A program made the position numbers and the translations under genes. A DNA stretch of 6,838 nt from OMIW01 sp044235645 (GTDB lineage: Bacteria; Bdellovibrionota_C; UBA2361; OMIW01): contig JBIIHQ010000027.1 of assembly GCA_044235645.1 (NCBI GenBank), positions 1 through 6,838 of the forward strand. Reading direction: 5' to 3'. The notes beneath the pieces were generated by a model that worked only from the letters and a program-made list of their open reading frames with translations, searched no databases and was not told the origin of the DNA. Shown here one piece after another: positions 1-5,217 of this stretch. Each line of letters begins with the position of its first letter. Positions within the stretch are counted from its first letter, which is position 1.

Positions 1-236
1 TTCACTGTCACCGGGCCTATACCGGTCTCAATCCCACGTTCAGGCTGATAGCCATTGCGCACCACCGCTGCTCGACCGTCTTCAAGGCGACGGCCCTCGA
101 ACCTCGCCATAAACTCTACCAGCTCAGCTTCCACAGCTCGCTCAATCAGGGTTCGAGCCCCTGTGCGCAACAGGGCCGTCAATGCATCACCCGTCTCCTC
201 TCGACCTGAGAGCTCAATCACTTTACTCTTGCTCAT
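1..236 (-). CDS. IS256-family transposase, N-terminal part (runs off left edge)
   Basis: This is the start of a mutator-type (IS256 family) transposase, the DDE enzyme that cuts and moves its own element. Seventy-eight codons are visible, starting MSKSKVIELSGREETGDALT. They carry the N-terminal signature of the family: a GARTLIERAVEAELVEF helix, then DGRAAVVRNGYQPER and ETGIGPVTVK, which in full-length members precede the catalytic domain. The catalytic DDE residues lie outside the window. The ATG at 234-236 is chosen because a good ribosome site (GAGGAG on the minus strand, about 246-251) lies 9 bases upstream. The gene diverges from the IS5-type transposase, with 123 bases between the two starts. 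The outer end of the IS256 element must lie in that gap, but I could not identify its terminal repeat. Whether the copy is complete cannot be judged. Confidence 0.87.
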   Translation of the reverse strand, partial: MSKSKVIELSGREETGDALTALLRTGARTLIERAVEAELVEFMARFEGRRLEDGRAAVVRNGYQPERGIETGIGPVTV

Positions 237-359
237 GGTGGCGTACTCCTCGGTTAAATGTTTTGTTTGACGACTAACAATCAACCAGATACGCCGCTTC
301 CTTTCAAACCCTTCAACACCAGATTCGGTTATCGCTCACAACAGCTTGGGCGGAGAGGA

Positions 360-1466
360 ATGATGCGGGGCAACAAGCGTTCACAAGAAGAGCTATTTCA
401 CTATTTCAGTATTGAGGAACGAGTCCCGCAGGATCATCTGCTCCGAAGTATCCGCGCTTTATGCGACAAGTTGCTTAGGCGGCTGAGCGATACGTTTGAT
501 ACGATGTACTCAGACATTGGTCGCCCGTCGATAGCACCTGAGGTTTTGCTTAAGAGCACGATATTAATGGCGCTTTACAGCGTAAGGTCTGAGCGGCAAT
601 TTTGCGAACAGCTGAACTACAACATCCTGTTTCGTTGGTTTCTTGGTATGAACCTAAGCGAGGTTGGCTTTGAGCGAAGCGTGTTCTCGAAGAATCGGGC
701 TCGGCTGATAGAGCATGAGGTCAGTCGGGATTTTTTTGGGGAGGTAGTAAGAGAAGCACGTGCCCGGCGGCTTGTCTCGGAGGAGCACTTTACGGTGGAT
801 GGCACTCTGATTGAGCCTTGGGCATCGATAAAAAGCTTTGTTTCGAAGGATAAGCAAGATAAAGACGATAGGAATGATGGTAACGGGTTCATGCCGAGCG
901 ATCCTGACGTCAATTTTCTTAGTGTGCGACGGACAAATAGTACCCATTCGAGTACGACAGATCCCGAGGCTCTGCCGGCTAAGAAGGGGCATGGCAAAGA
1001 AGCCAAGTTGGCGTTCTGTGCGACTGCGGTCACCGAGAATAGAAATGGACTTGTGGTTGAGTGCGAGGTTTCCCCGGCAACGGATACCGTTGAGGTACGT
1101 ACCGCCATTTCAATGATTGACCGGCTGGTCGAGGATGCAAGCTTCCCGATAAAGACGTTAGGCGCTGATAAGGGATATCACCAGAAGGACTTCGTTGGAA
1201 AACTGCGCGAACGAGGGATAATTCCCCATGTTGCCTGTATGAAGGGCAGGAAAGTCGCTGGGCTCGATAGGCGCACCACAACGAGAAATTCATATAAGGT
1301 AAGCCAAAAGAAGAGGAAACTGATCGAGCAGTGTTTCGGGTTCCTAAAAACGGTGGGTGGAGTCCGTAAGAGCCGGTTGGTCGGCTGTTCACGAACGAAT
1401 TTTCTCACGCAGATGACATTCGCAACTATGAACATTCTGCGCATCACGAGACTATCAACGGCGTGA
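360..1466 (+). CDS. IS5-family DDE transposase, apparently full length
   Basis: This 368-residue transposase catalyses cut-and-paste movement of its insertion sequence. It begins MMRGNKRSQEELFHYFS, has a DUF772-like N-terminal region (RPSIAPEVLLKSTILMALYS), and shows the three catalytic motifs of the IS5 group: D147 in FTVDGTLIEPWASIKSF, D270 in TLGADKGYHQKDFV, and E323 in RKLIEQCFGFLKTVGG. The length and spacing are those of an intact member, and I see no frameshift or internal stop. The reading frame is open from an ATG at 258, but the start at 360 (or 363) fits relatives that begin MMRGN and has GGAGAGG just upstream. Terminal inverted repeats could not be assigned with confidence. The right end must be near 1500, because the 146-bp repeat X1 begins at 1502. 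The left end lies somewhere between about 237 and 340. The element appears to be an independent insertion between the IS256 gene and X1. Confidence 0.9.
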   Translation: MMRGNKRSQEELFHYFSIEERVPQDHLLRSIRALCDKLLRRLSDTFDTMYSDIGRPSIAPEVLLKSTILMALYSVRSERQFCEQLNYNILFRWFLGMNLSEVGFERSVFSKNRARLIEHEVSRDFFGEVVREARARRLVSEEHFTVDGTLIEPWASIKSFVSKDKQDKDDRNDGNGFMPSDPDVNFLSVRRTNSTHSSTTDPEALPAKKGHGKEAKLAFCATAVTENRNGLVVECEVSPATDTVEVRTAISMIDRLVEDASFPIKTLGADKGYHQKDFVGKLRERGIIPHVACMKGRKVAGLDRRTTTRNSYKVSQKKRKLIEQCFGFLKTVGGVRKSRLVGCSRTNFLTQMTFATMNILRITRLSTA

Positions 1467-1468
1467 TT

Positions 1469-1483
1469 CCGCTCAAAGAGCGG
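1469..1483. terminator. Short hairpin just after the IS5 transposase stop
   Basis: A perfect 6-bp inverted repeat, CCGCTC-AAA-GAGCGG, starts 2 bases after the TGA stop of the IS5 transposase. No T-run follows, so it is not a classical intrinsic terminator. It may slow read-through or belong to the structured right end of the element. Confidence 0.35.
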
Positions 1484-1501
1484 GCATCGGTGGGTGTAAA
1501 C

Positions 1502-1647
1502 GCCCATATTTTTACCTAATATCCCCGTCGTTACCTCCAAAATGGGGGATCAAAACTTAGGTGAGGCGAGAAATTTAGAGGTTGGGTTAGCAAAAGGCGG
1601 CCCGGACATAGGAAAAATTACGGAAGAAGGGGTTTTTCACCACCCTG
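1502..1647 (+). repeat. Repeat X, copy 1 (146 bp, direct copy at 3538-3683)
   Basis: Aligned by eye without any gap, 125 of 146 positions match the copy at 3538-3683 (about 86%). Both copies begin GCCCATATTTT and end GGGTTTTTCACCACCCTG. The match starts immediately to the right of the presumed IS5 right end, so the true left border of this copy may have been cut off by that insertion. No open frame is shared by both copies in a way that suggests coding. Function is unknown; a dispersed intergenic repeat or the end of a decayed element are both possible. Confidence 0.88.
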
Positions 1648-1658
1648 ATAGAGGTCCA

Positions 1659-1693
1659 AGGTTCCCCCACGTAAGCACGGCCGCTGGGGGTGG
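1659..1693 (+). repeat. Hairpin repeat A
   Basis: This 35-base unit reads AGGTTCCCCCACG...CTGGGGGTGG. The core can fold: CCCCCA pairs with TGGGGG, and CGT(AAGC)ACG gives a small inner stem. It is nearly identical to the 3' 35 bases of repeat B (one difference, in GGCCGC versus GGTCGC) and related to repeat C on the other strand. It lies 11 bases downstream of repeat X1. Confidence 0.85.
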
Positions 1694-1867
1694 GATTCGG
1701 GTTCTGTTGTCTGAAAATCTTCGGAGACTGTGGGTCGAGGCAGGGTATTTTCGGTATCAGAAGAGGCGATTTGGCGAGTTTTTTGGCAAAATGGGGGACG
1801 AAGGCGTGGCGGTGCGACTGCGGCTGAAAGTCGCGGGTGGAGGAGGAAATTTTAGGCGGGCCCCTCC

Positions 1868-1923
1868 CTCTTTTTCTCAGACTCATGGAGGTTCCCCCAC
1901 GTAAGCACGGTCGCTGGGGGTGG
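1868..1923 (+). repeat. Hairpin repeat B (inverted relative to repeat C)
   Basis: This 56-base unit starts CTCTTTTTCTCAG and ends with the same CCCCCA...TGGGGG hairpin as repeat A. Its reverse complement matches 3474-3529 over the same length without gaps, with about 47 of 56 positions identical. Past the final GGGGTGG, copies A, B and C diverge completely, which marks a sharp unit border. Confidence 0.85.
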
Positions 1924-2001
1924 CTCGAATGATTTCGCAAGTCCCGCCTGTCGTTGTTCCCGTTCCTAATCGCCAATTTTCGCCCCCTTACCTCTTACCC
2001 C

Positions 2002-2032
2002 GGACCTCTACACCTCTGAGCAATAGAGGTCC
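2002..2032. repeat. 9-bp inverted repeat downstream of the RHH-like gene
   Basis: GGACCTCTA (2002-2010) and TAGAGGTCC (2024-2032) are perfect inverted copies with a 13-base loop. They lie about 27 bases beyond the stop of the minus-strand gene. A competing inverted pair, GAGCAAT (2018-2024) and ATTGCTC (2042-2048), overlaps it, so two alternative hairpins are possible. No T-run follows on the minus strand. It could be a structured transcript end, or simply part of the repeat family, since the arm also occurs at 1649-1657. Confidence 0.55.
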
Positions 2033-2058
2033 AAGACGGGGATTGCTCTCGGTTCGGG

Positions 2059-2970
2059 CTATATCGGCGATCTGCGGCGGTTTTTGTTCGGCGTTAACGC
2101 CTTAAGCCTAATAGCGGAGAATTTTTTATTCTTCTCAACCAGCAGGCGACCTCCATCCTGCACAGTATTGTAGAAAAATTCGGCTTCAGTCAGTGCCTTT
2201 TTGAGCGCGGTAGCTTCGGAAACACCTTGCACTGCCGCCAGCCGCCGTATAAGGTCGAGAGTCTCGGAATCGACAGGGATCCCAACTTGCTTGCCAGTGG
2301 TGGTGTTTTCAGCTGGTGCGGGGTTGTCACCAATAATCCTCTTTAGCTGCGTGACAAGCTGGGAGAGCGTGTCGTTCAAGCTCTTGGGTTCCTCGAAACT
2401 CTCGGTATCTCTGGCGGGACCGACAGCTGCCCCAGCTCGCGTACCGGTATCTGCGTTGTCGGCACGGTACCAGTACGCCGCGTCATGTTCTAGTGAAGCT
2501 AAAAACTTGTCCGCCTTCTCACGGGCTTCAGTTTCAGCTCGGGAATATCTTGCTTCTGCCAGGATTTTCGCGGTCGCGTTCGTACTTTCATAGATGTTTT
2601 TCAGAAAACCCATTCTTATCTCGATCCACTCTGAAACTTCACGGCTCAGTTCAGTTTCGAGCCCGTAACCATACAGTGAGTGCCTCGGGAAGTTTAATTT
2701 TCCTAGCTCGTTTATTGCTCCATGAAGAACATCGTTTAATGCCGCCAATTGACCTAACACATCATCGACAGCCTTAAACCATTCCTCTGGAGTTCCTCCA
2801 GCGGAATTTTTTTTCTCATTAATTGCCTGTAACAAGCTTTCAGCCCACTTCTCCGGTTCCTTGTCGCCCAGGCAAGCAATGAAACCGTCACGGATATCGA
2901 CGGTTTTCGGGGGTGTAAGCTCGTTCAATTGCTCAATGCGGGCTGGTTGGCTGGTTGGCTGGTTGGACAT
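2059..2970 (-). CDS. Hypothetical protein with C-terminal ribbon-helix-helix-like domain
   Basis: This 303-residue protein has no family that I recognise over its first 225 residues. That part is largely helical and charged, with segments such as EWFKAVDDVLGQLAALNDVL (64-83) and RYSRAETEAREKADKFLASL (141-160), and a low-complexity Ala/Gly/Pro stretch near 171-190. Residues 230-289 (IPVDSETLDLIRRLAAVQGV, then SEATALKKALTEAEFF and GGRLLVEKNKKFSAIRL) match the usual CopG-like ribbon-helix-helix plan of a short strand, two helices and a basic tail, seen in DNA-binding regulators. The ATG at 2968-2970 is chosen because AGAGGAG lies 4 bases upstream. An earlier in-frame ATG at 3036 would place coding sequence through repeat R1, and the promoter-like sites argue against it. 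The gene stands alone. A DNA-binding role is inference from the C-terminus only. Confidence 0.72.
   Translation of the reverse strand: MSNQPTSQPARIEQLNELTPPKTVDIRDGFIACLGDKEPEKWAESLLQAINEKKNSAGGTPEEWFKAVDDVLGQLAALNDVLHGAINELGKLNFPRHSLYGYGLETELSREVSEWIEIRMGFLKNIYESTNATAKILAEARYSRAETEAREKADKFLASLEHDAAYWYRADNADTGTRAGAAVGPARDTESFEEPKSLNDTLSQLVTQLKRIIGDNPAPAENTTTGKQVGIPVDSETLDLIRRLAAVQGVSEATALKKALTEAEFFYNTVQDGGRLLVEKNKKFSAIRLKALTPNKNRRRSPI
2941..2966. repeat. Octanucleotide tandem repeat at the 5' end of the RHH-like gene
   Basis: Three perfect copies of GGCTGGTT (plus strand), followed by GG, cover codons 2 to 10 of the minus-strand gene and encode NQPTSQPA. The unit is not a multiple of three, so gain or loss of one unit would shift the frame right after the start. 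Confidence 0.9.
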
Positions 2971-2974
2971 ACAT

Positions 2975-2981
2975 CTCCTCT
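2975..2981 (-). promoter_or_regulatory. Ribosome binding site of the RHH-like gene
   Basis: AGAGGAG on the minus strand lies 4 bases before the ATG at 2968-2970. An out-of-frame ATG overlaps the spacer (ATGTATG), so this site supports but does not strictly prove the chosen start. Confidence 0.6.
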
Positions 2982-2984
2982 GAG

Positions 2985-3059
2985 GGGTAGGAAAATCAAT
3001 ATCCCGAACGATATTGGAGGCATACCATCTCCTCAAGTGACTTCGTAGCCGCTGGCGAG
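2985..3059. repeat. Repeat R, copy 1 (75 bp, direct copy at 5218-5292)
   Basis: The 75 bases from GGGTAGGAAAATCAATATCC to GCCGCTGGCGAG match 5218-5292 without gaps, with about 65 of 75 positions identical by my count. This copy lies immediately upstream of the minus-strand RHH-like gene and holds its putative promoter and a palindrome. Confidence 0.9.
3008..3036 (-). promoter_or_regulatory. Putative sigma70-type promoter with overlapping palindrome inside R1
   Basis: On the minus strand, TTGAGG (3031-3036) and TATCGT (3008-3013) are separated by exactly 17 bases, each matching four of six consensus positions. The -10 box overlaps a perfect 7-bp inverted repeat, CAATATC (2997-3003) and GATATTG (3010-3016). 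Such a position suits an operator, possibly for the downstream ribbon-helix-helix-like protein itself. Both hexamers and the spacing are kept in R2. This is inferred from sequence only. Confidence 0.4.
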
Positions 3060-3365
3060 CCCCGCTGGTAGTCAGGCAACGGATTTTGGTCTGGGAAAGT
3101 GGTGTGATGGGGTGGGAGCAGCGGTAAGAGACGAGGTGGGAGAGGGCCGTTTGGGCGCGGCGGAGGCTGGTGAGTGAAGAAGAGGGGTGAGTTGAGGTAG
3201 GTGAAGTGCGTTAGTGTGGTGGTTTTCGAGGAGGAAAAGCGTGGCAAAAGGGGGATTTAACATCTCTTGATGCATCGCTCCCTGTCATCAGCACTGAGCA
3301 CAAAGCCTCCTGTTAGGCGCTATGCCCGGAGAGAAAATGGGTTACTCGAAGAGAGGTAGCCCCGA
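3060..3365. other. Non-coding purine-rich stretch
   Basis: No gene could be supported. The plus strand is strikingly rich in G and A, especially about 3095-3250 (GGGGTGGGAGCAGCGG, GAAGAAGAGGGGTGAG). The open frames on the minus strand are therefore proline/leucine/serine/histidine-rich low-complexity readings with no recognisable motif. GATGCATC near 3279-3286 is a small palindrome, and GTTAGGC at 3312-3318 has no partner that would make an integron site. Confidence 0.6.
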
Positions 3366-3473
3366 TTAATAGTGGGCGGGCAGAGGAGGTGGGGCTCGGT
3401 AGTGTGGGATGGCGACGTTTTTGAGGAGTCGCTGAATCTCGAAGGGGTCGATGATGAAGGCTTTTATGAGCTC
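3366..3473 (-). pseudogene. C-terminal fragment resembling an IS91-type transposase
   Basis: On the minus strand, 35 codons ending in TAA read ELIKAFIIDPFEIQRLL, then KNVAIPHYRAPPPLPAHY. This resembles the extreme C-terminus of IS91-like (HUH, rolling-circle) transposases, in which a zinc-finger CPxCGG is followed by a motif of the type KLIAFIxDP...ILxxLGxP...PPPL. The zinc-finger cysteines and everything upstream are absent: the frame continues into hairpin repeat C, whose border lies exactly at 3473/3474. It therefore looks like a transposase relic joined to repeat DNA. The family assignment rests on memory of the motif and could be wrong. Confidence 0.4.
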
Positions 3474-3529
3474 CCACCCCCAGCAGCTGTGCTCGCGTGG
3501 GGGAACCTCTATAGGACTGAGAAAAAGAG
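3474..3529 (-). repeat. Hairpin repeat C (inverted copy of repeat B)
   Basis: This is the reverse-complement counterpart of 1868-1923 and has the same length. It contains the CCCCCA...TGGGGG fold and, at its right side, CTGAGAAAAAGAG, the complement of the start of B. It sits between the IS91-like fragment and repeat X2, only 8 bases from X2. Confidence 0.85.
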
Positions 3530-3537
3530 ACTGGGAA

Positions 3538-3683
3538 GCCCATATTTTAACTAAATCTTCCCGGCGTTACCTTCAAAATGGAGCATCAAAACTGAGATGA
3601 AGCGGGAAATTTAGACGTTGGATTAGCAAAAGGCGGCCTTGACACAAGAAAAATTACGGGAGAGGGGGTTTTTCACCACCCTG
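3538..3683 (+). repeat. Repeat X, copy 2 (146 bp)
   Basis: This is an ungapped counterpart of 1502-1647 (21 differences of 146 by hand count). After the shared end CACCACCCTG the two copies diverge: copy 1 continues to hairpin repeat A, copy 2 to CTATTCTTCTGAGC. A TTGACA at 3639-3644 lies inside this copy, but no matching -10 is spaced correctly. Confidence 0.88.
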
Positions 3684-3729
3684 CTATTCTTCTGAGCTTA
3701 AGAGGTCCTCGGTTGCTTCTTCAACGCTT

Positions 3730-3756
3730 TTGGTGTAGAGGACGGGCATCTATAAT
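3730..3756 (+). promoter_or_regulatory. Possible promoter for the NPGN-domain gene pair
   Basis: TATAAT at 3751-3756 is a perfect -10 hexamer. The best upstream partner is weak (TTGGTG at 3730-3735, 15-base spacing). If used, the leader would be about 125 bases. It contains a long-range 7-bp complement (CGGCGGT at 3770-3776 with ACCGCCG at 3844-3850) and the direct repeat ACTTGTGG at 3796-3803 and 3818-3825, 22 bases apart. Nothing else is recognised between 3684 and 3886. Confidence 0.3.
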
Positions 3757-3886
3757 TGGAGTCGCTCTACGGCGGTGAATTTTCAACGGCTGAGTACTTG
3801 TGGATTAGTGAGTAGCCACTTGTGGTGTCAGATGAGGTAAAAAACCGCCGCTGAACGATGTAAAGGAAGTCCACGGAACTGTTCCA

Positions 3887-4498
3887 ATGCCAGATACTGT
3901 TTCAAGCTGCCATCTCAAAGGGACGTCTGACCCACCAAATCTTCCACTCATAGCAATCGATGGACAACGGCGATTGGTGGCGGCAGAGCGTAGTGGTACG
4001 CCCTGTCCTGTCTCCCTAAAAAACGTCGGAGTCAGTGGCGTCATCATTTCCGGAGGCTCTTTAAGCAAGGACACAATCGAGGCCGTCAACGCCGCTGCAA
4101 CAACAACCCGCCGTTTTGTAGCCTATGAAGATGTAGTTAGGGTGGGAGGCTCGCTCTCCTGGCGTGCCAATAACCCCGGCAATTTGCGAGATGCCCCGAC
4201 TAAGATCGGGACCGTTCCTGGCGCGATCGGCACGTTCGCCGTCTTTGCGACGCTCGATGATGGACGAGCTGCACAGCGGGACCTTTATCTTTCAAGATAC
4301 GGTGAGATGAGGGTTCGTGATGCAATTGTTAAGTTGACACCACCGAGCGAAAACGACACAGGAGCGTATCTAGCAAATTTGCAAAAGGTAGGCGTGAAAT
4401 TAGATCAAAACGTTAAATCCCAAATCGACGTACTCATGCGAGCGATAGAGAAGTACGAGGGGTTGGTAAGGGGAATTGAGGTAAAACGGCAACCATGA
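3887..4498 (+). CDS. NPGN-domain (lysozyme-like, 'structural protein P5' type) protein, candidate cell-wall effector
   Basis: This 203-residue protein has a domain at about residues 88-195 with the hallmarks of a family found in phage structural/lytic proteins and in secreted toxins: SWRANNPGNLRD (91-102), GAIGTFAVF (112-120), LTPPSENDTGAYLANL (150-165) and AIEKYEG (186-192). Relatives are annotated as P5-like or lysozyme-like, so an action on peptidoglycan is likely but not proven. E155 or E188 could serve as an acid residue. Residues 1-87 are unrecognised and have no signal peptide, so export would need a specialised machine. The ATG at 3887 lacks a good ribosome site. The same frame is open back to 3836 without an ATG, so the gene may be the severed C-terminal end of a longer toxin or may use a non-ATG start. 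The stop overlaps the next gene by ATGA, which implies translational coupling. Confidence 0.68.
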   Translation: MPDTVSSCHLKGTSDPPNLPLIAIDGQRRLVAAERSGTPCPVSLKNVGVSGVIISGGSLSKDTIEAVNAAATTTRRFVAYEDVVRVGGSLSWRANNPGNLRDAPTKIGTVPGAIGTFAVFATLDDGRAAQRDLYLSRYGEMRVRDAIVKLTPPSENDTGAYLANLQKVGVKLDQNVKSQIDVLMRAIEKYEGLVRGIEVKRQP

Positions 4499-5121
4499 GA
4501 CGTGCATTACTCATGATTGCTCTGTCGTTAGCCGCGCCTGCTTTCGCGGCCGATGGGGTCGAGGTGGTATGCCCCGAGGTAATCCTTATCCTCGATCCCC
4601 GATTGGAGGGAAAAAAGGTCGAATTGATGTGGGGCAGCGGTACCGCGCTTGTTGAAAAGAATGCCGAGCTTGCCCTTCGGGACTGTTCCGGAGAAATTGT
4701 CGACCGCGTGCCCCTTCCGGGACCGCTTGCGCGGTTGGATGCCGAACCAGTGCGAGGGGCACCGGTTACCACTTATCTCGTTACAGTCGACTTGACTGCT
4801 GAAGCAGGATCATACAATGGCCCGCTCACCCAGCCATTCGAAGTGCGTGGCGCTAACCTCCAGCCGGTTTCTGCGCGTGATGCGACTGGGAGAACTGAGC
4901 TGATTCGTCTTTCCCTCACCGAAAAAGCGGCGTGGACAAGAGTCCTCGTCGGCGATGCAGAGGATCTCCTATCCGTCAATTGCCAACCCGCTAACGAAGA
5001 ATTTGTAACGACGTACCGGCGATTTCACCCAACCTCGGAGGGGTGGCAGCTCTCTGCGCGAAAGGAAAAGGGGCTTTGGGAATCAGATAGAGCTTTCCCC
5101 GAAACAGAGTCATTTCCCTGA
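4495..5121 (+). CDS. Secreted hypothetical protein, candidate periplasmic immunity partner
   Basis: The 208-residue product starts MRRALLMIALSLAAPAFA and then ADG, a textbook Sec signal peptide (basic n-region, hydrophobic core, AFA cleavage motif), so the mature protein should be periplasmic. Three cysteines (26, 64, 163) could allow one disulfide. The mature part is probably beta-rich, with segments such as TTYLVTVDLTAEAGSYNGP and a C-terminal GLWESDRAFPETESFP. I do not recognise a named family. The start codon overlaps the stop of the NPGN-domain gene (ATGA), and only a distant GAGG (4478-4481) is available, so translation probably depends on coupling. A toxin with a peptidoglycan-type domain directly followed by a coupled periplasmic protein is the usual layout of an effector and its immunity protein. 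That role is inference from context. An accessory protein is the main alternative. Confidence 0.72.
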   Translation: MRRALLMIALSLAAPAFAADGVEVVCPEVILILDPRLEGKKVELMWGSGTALVEKNAELALRDCSGEIVDRVPLPGPLARLDAEPVRGAPVTTYLVTVDLTAEAGSYNGPLTQPFEVRGANLQPVSARDATGRTELIRLSLTEKAAWTRVLVGDAEDLLSVNCQPANEEFVTTYRRFHPTSEGWQLSARKEKGLWESDRAFPETESFP

Positions 5122-5141
5122 CTCCTGTTGGCTCTTTATCA

Positions 5142-5207
5142 CAAAGGTAAGAAGTCCCTTTGCCACACCTATTTTTACCTCGCGGCCTCTTTACCCCGGG
5201 GCCGAGG
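5142..5207. terminator. Two hairpins downstream of the effector/immunity-like pair
   Basis: CAAAGG (5142-5147) and CCTTTG (5157-5162) form a 6-bp stem with a 9-base loop, followed ten bases later by TTTTT. A second, stronger stem pairs CCTCG..GCC (5178-5187) with GGCCGAGG (5200-5207), with a 2-base bulge. Neither is a perfect intrinsic terminator, but together they could end the transcript before R2. Confidence 0.35.
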
Positions 5208-5217
5208 AGGTACTTAA

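Larger units (their letters stand above)
1467..2058. other. Non-coding, repeat-rich gap between the IS5 transposase and the RHH-like gene
   Basis: No convincing gene is present here. Open frames on both strands are shadows without family motifs. The stretch holds the IS5 right end (to about 1500), repeat X1, hairpin repeats A and B, and the inverted repeat at 2002-2032. The 13-mer ATAGAGGTCCAAG occurs twice (1648-1660 and 2023-2035). The string CCTCTTACCCCGG near 1991-2003 reappears nearly intact (one extra T) near 5186-5199. The region therefore looks assembled from pieces of a dispersed repeat family. Confidence 0.7.

Noticed and set aside
1659..1923. Possible CRISPR repeats (GGTTCCCCCACGTAAGC resembles type I-E repeats)
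   Set aside because: Copies A and B are about 209 bases apart, the third is 1.5 kb away and inverted, there is no regular spacer spacing, and there are no cas genes.
1587..1976. 129-codon minus-strand open frame
   Set aside because: It runs through repeats A, B and X1 with low-complexity composition and no family motif, so it is a shadow of purine-rich repeat DNA.
2971..3036. Small minus-strand leader ORF in R1 (MPPISFGILIFLPL) with GAGGAG upstream
   Set aside because: The ATG is not kept in R2, all frames of the repeat are conserved equally, and the reading overlaps the real gene start. The hydrophobic reading is probably incidental.
2996..3275. Two overlapping minus-strand open frames rich in P, L, S and H
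   Set aside because: They arise from the GA-rich plus strand, have no motif or convincing ribosome site, and overlap each other.
3255..3318. Integron attC site suggested by GTTAGGC at 3312-3318
   Set aside because: The only possible upstream box, ATTTAAC, is not complementary to it, and no inner paired boxes are seen.
3639..3644. TTGACA -35 box within X2
   Set aside because: No acceptable -10 box lies 15-19 bases downstream, and copy X1 does not keep the hexamer.
3887..4060. PAAR-like half repeat in the N-terminus of the NPGN protein (IDGQRRLVAAERSGTPCPV...VIISGGS)
   Set aside because: Only a loose rhythm of DG, VA, CP and SG is shared. The GDPTSHGG-type motif and a second repeat are absent, so no PAAR call is made.
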